Shown here in pieces: positions 40,615 through 41,453 of a stretch of 41,453 bases of DNA. Position numbers and translations under genes: made by a program. The stretch comes from Ruminiclostridium sp. (GTDB taxonomy: Bacteria > Bacillota > Clostridia > Oscillospirales > Ruminococcaceae): NCBI GenBank assembly GCA_017624025.1, contig JAGANY010000032.1:1-41453 (forward strand), in the 5' to 3' direction. The notes beneath the pieces are model-generated. The model had not been told where the DNA came from. It did not search any database and was given only the letters and a program-made list of their open reading frames with translations. Numbering within the stretch: position 1 is the stretch's first letter; every line of letters begins with the position of its first letter.

Positions 40615-40827
40615 CTACTTTTCGTTTTTTAAATCTATGTTGTTTTCGATGCAGTATTTTATTGCATTCACAACCAAGCTTGCTTTACTAATATTATTAT
40701 CTTTGCAAAAATCGGTAATTAAATTAAAATCTTCTCTGCTGATGGTACAATTCAGTTGTGCTTTCGTTGTTGTTCTGACTTTATTTTGGTATTTCTTCTG
40801 TGCCTTTTTTTCCGCCTCTGTTTTCAT
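40615..40827 (-). CDS. Ribbon-helix-helix (CopG/Arc-like) DNA-binding protein
   Basis: 70 aa. Basic N-terminus (KAQKKYQNKVRTTTKAQ), then LNCTISREDFNLITDFCKDNNISKASLVVNAIKYCIENN: a strand followed by two helices as in RHH repressors. GAGGAG lies upstream of the start at 40827. An inverted repeat in the divergent intergenic region (40867-40925) is a likely operator. Regulators of this type accompany plasmids, prophages and integrative elements; a role in controlling the neighbouring particle genes is conjecture. Confidence 0.82.
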   Translation of the reverse strand: MKTEAEKKAQKKYQNKVRTTTKAQLNCTISREDFNLITDFCKDNNISKASLVVNAIKYCIENNIDLKNEK

Positions 40828-40866
40828 TTTATCTCCTCGCTACAAAATTTAACATTTTATATAATT

Positions 40867-40925
40867 CTAGATAGATATATTCGTTTAAAATTACAATAAA
40901 AATATAGTTGACAAAATCTATCTAG
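40867..40925. promoter_or_regulatory. Inverted repeat, candidate RHH operator
   Basis: CTAGATAGAT at 40867-40876 and ATCTATCTAG at 40916-40925, a 10-bp perfect inverted repeat. The right copy lies within the spacer of the rightward promoter and the left copy is close to the start of the RHH gene. Confidence 0.6.
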
Positions 40926-40936
40926 TATGATATACT
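40908..40936 (+). promoter_or_regulatory. Sigma-A promoter of the DUF6809-like gene
   Basis: TTGACA, 17-nt spacer, TATACT. The spacer contains ATCTATCTAG of the inverted repeat, so a bound repressor would block it. Confidence 0.85.
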
Positions 40937-40949
40937 CAAATAAACACCA

Positions 40950-40980
40950 AAAGTCGGGAAAGCCCCGACTTTATCTTAAT
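40950..40980 (+). terminator. Leader terminator-like hairpin before the DUF6809-like gene
   Basis: AAAGTCGGG / CCCGACTTT with a 5-nt loop, followed by a discontinuous U-rich stretch. It lies within 15 nt of the predicted transcript start, so it may attenuate the transcript or define a very short RNA. Confidence 0.55.
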
Positions 40981-41038
40981 TTTTAATTATACCATATCAT
41001 TAAAATAACGTCAAGAAATATCGGAGGAGTTCGCAAAA

Positions 41039-41311
41039 ATGGGGGTTATAAACGACTTATTCAACGGCGAAATCAATGCCTTTGAGTCTATGAGATACGA
41101 TAAAATAAGCAGTGAGGCGGAAAGGGAGATGTCTAAATATCTGGAAAAAGCGGATAAGGAGCTTCCGAAAGAAGACGGAAGACGATTTTCCGACCTTGTA
41201 CGCGAGCAAGTTTTAACTCTCGAAACGAGAGCCTCCGAACAGGCTTTCGGCATAGGCTTTGCTTTAGGCGTTAGGCTTGCTTCGGAGTGCTTTTGTTATG
41301 ATAAAAAATAA
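41039..41311 (+). CDS. DUF6809-like small protein
   Basis: 90-aa acidic helical protein. INDLFNGEINAFESMRYD at the start and EQAFGIGFALGVRLASECF at the end match the DUF6809 pattern (short N-terminal motif with a conserved aromatic, then a C-terminal G-F-x-L-G-x-R-L). Such proteins are common in Clostridia near mobile or phage genes; their function is unknown. GGAGGAG lies 9 nt upstream. Confidence 0.7.
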   Translation: MGVINDLFNGEINAFESMRYDKISSEAEREMSKYLEKADKELPKEDGRRFSDLVREQVLTLETRASEQAFGIGFALGVRLASECFCYDKK

Positions 41312-41345
41312 TCGGGCGACCACAGGTCGCCCCTACTATTTTAAA
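41312..41345. repeat. Fragment of the mini-hairpin element (GGGCGACC hairpin)
   Basis: GGGCGACCACAGGTCGCCC then TACTATTTTAAATCATTCAT, matching the central and flanking pieces of copies C and E. Confidence 0.55.
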
Positions 41346-41354
41346 TCATTCATC

Positions 41355-41453
41355 AATCAAAACCACGCGTTGAACGCGTGGTATGCACTGGCCCTTCAAG
41401 GGCATAATACTGGCTGAGCCTAAAGGCTCACTGAATGATTTGGCAACCGCATC
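41355..41453. other. Cluster of three strong hairpins at the window edge, possible IS200/IS605-type end
   Basis: ACCACGCG-TTGAA-CGCGTGGT, GCCCTTCAAGGGC and GAGCCTAAAGGCTC within 80 bp, with no ORF. Close subterminal hairpins of this kind occur at ends of single-strand transposons of the IS200/IS605 group; the transposase would lie outside the window. Tentative. Confidence 0.4.

Overview
This window looks like the chromosome of a low-GC, motile, Gram-positive anaerobe of class Clostridia, probably Oscillospiraceae/Ruminococcaceae-like. The basis is AAAGGA/GGAGG ribosome binding sites, many sigma-A promoters with exactly 17-nt spacers, a flgB-flgC-fliE-fliF-fliG-fliH-fliI-fliJ flagellar order, NPxTG-type surface proteins and abundant short palindromic interspersed repeats. 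The species cannot be named from the sequence alone.

Layout. 1-5.6 kb: housekeeping genes (a lipoprotein, the NAD(P)HX repair enzyme nnr, guaB, degV, trmL). 5.7-10 kb, minus strand: a BY-kinase-like ATPase, two membrane proteins (one EpsG-like) and a collagen-like, sortase-type surface protein, read from a strong promoter at 10061-10089. 10.2-14.2 kb, plus strand: a TauE/SafE exporter split into two overlapping half-genes, a vWA-like cytosolic protein and a large AT-rich leucine-rich-repeat lipoprotein. 14.4-19.4 kb, minus strand: a run of six genes encoding a PilZ/YcgR-like protein, a diguanylate cyclase, a DUF4869-like protein, a small protein with a degenerate P-loop, a ParA ATPase with an AT-hook-like tail and a ComFB-like protein. 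It reads as a c-di-GMP locus coupled to a positioning ATPase. 20.6-28.3 kb: the flagellar basal body/export operon. 28.5-31.4 kb, minus strand: a degenerate-GGDEF/EAL protein and an unknown protein. 31.6-31.9 kb: tRNA-His, tRNA-Arg and tRNA-Gly. 32-32.5 kb: a small NPxTG surface protein.

32.7-40.4 kb is a compact phage-particle operon: scaffold, capsid, connector, stopper, gp10-like, tail terminator, tail tube, tail chaperone with a -1 frameshift, a 133-aa remnant-sized tape measure, distal tail, tail tip/receptor binding and an XhlA-like protein. No terminase, portal, protease, integrase or endolysin is visible in the window. The reading frames and their overlaps are intact and the operon has its own promoter with an attenuator-like leader. 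It is either a domesticated particle module or a partly deleted prophage. A ribbon-helix-helix regulator and a DUF6809-like protein lie beyond it, sharing an intergenic region with an inverted repeat that looks like an operator.

Two families of interspersed repeats stand out. One is a ~210-270-bp palindrome placed exactly between convergent genes (four copies), in which the outer arms differ by locus yet still match each other and include both stop codons. The other is a family of ~130-240-bp elements built from mini-hairpins (GTCAGCTTCGCTGAC type), several of which sit inside operons.
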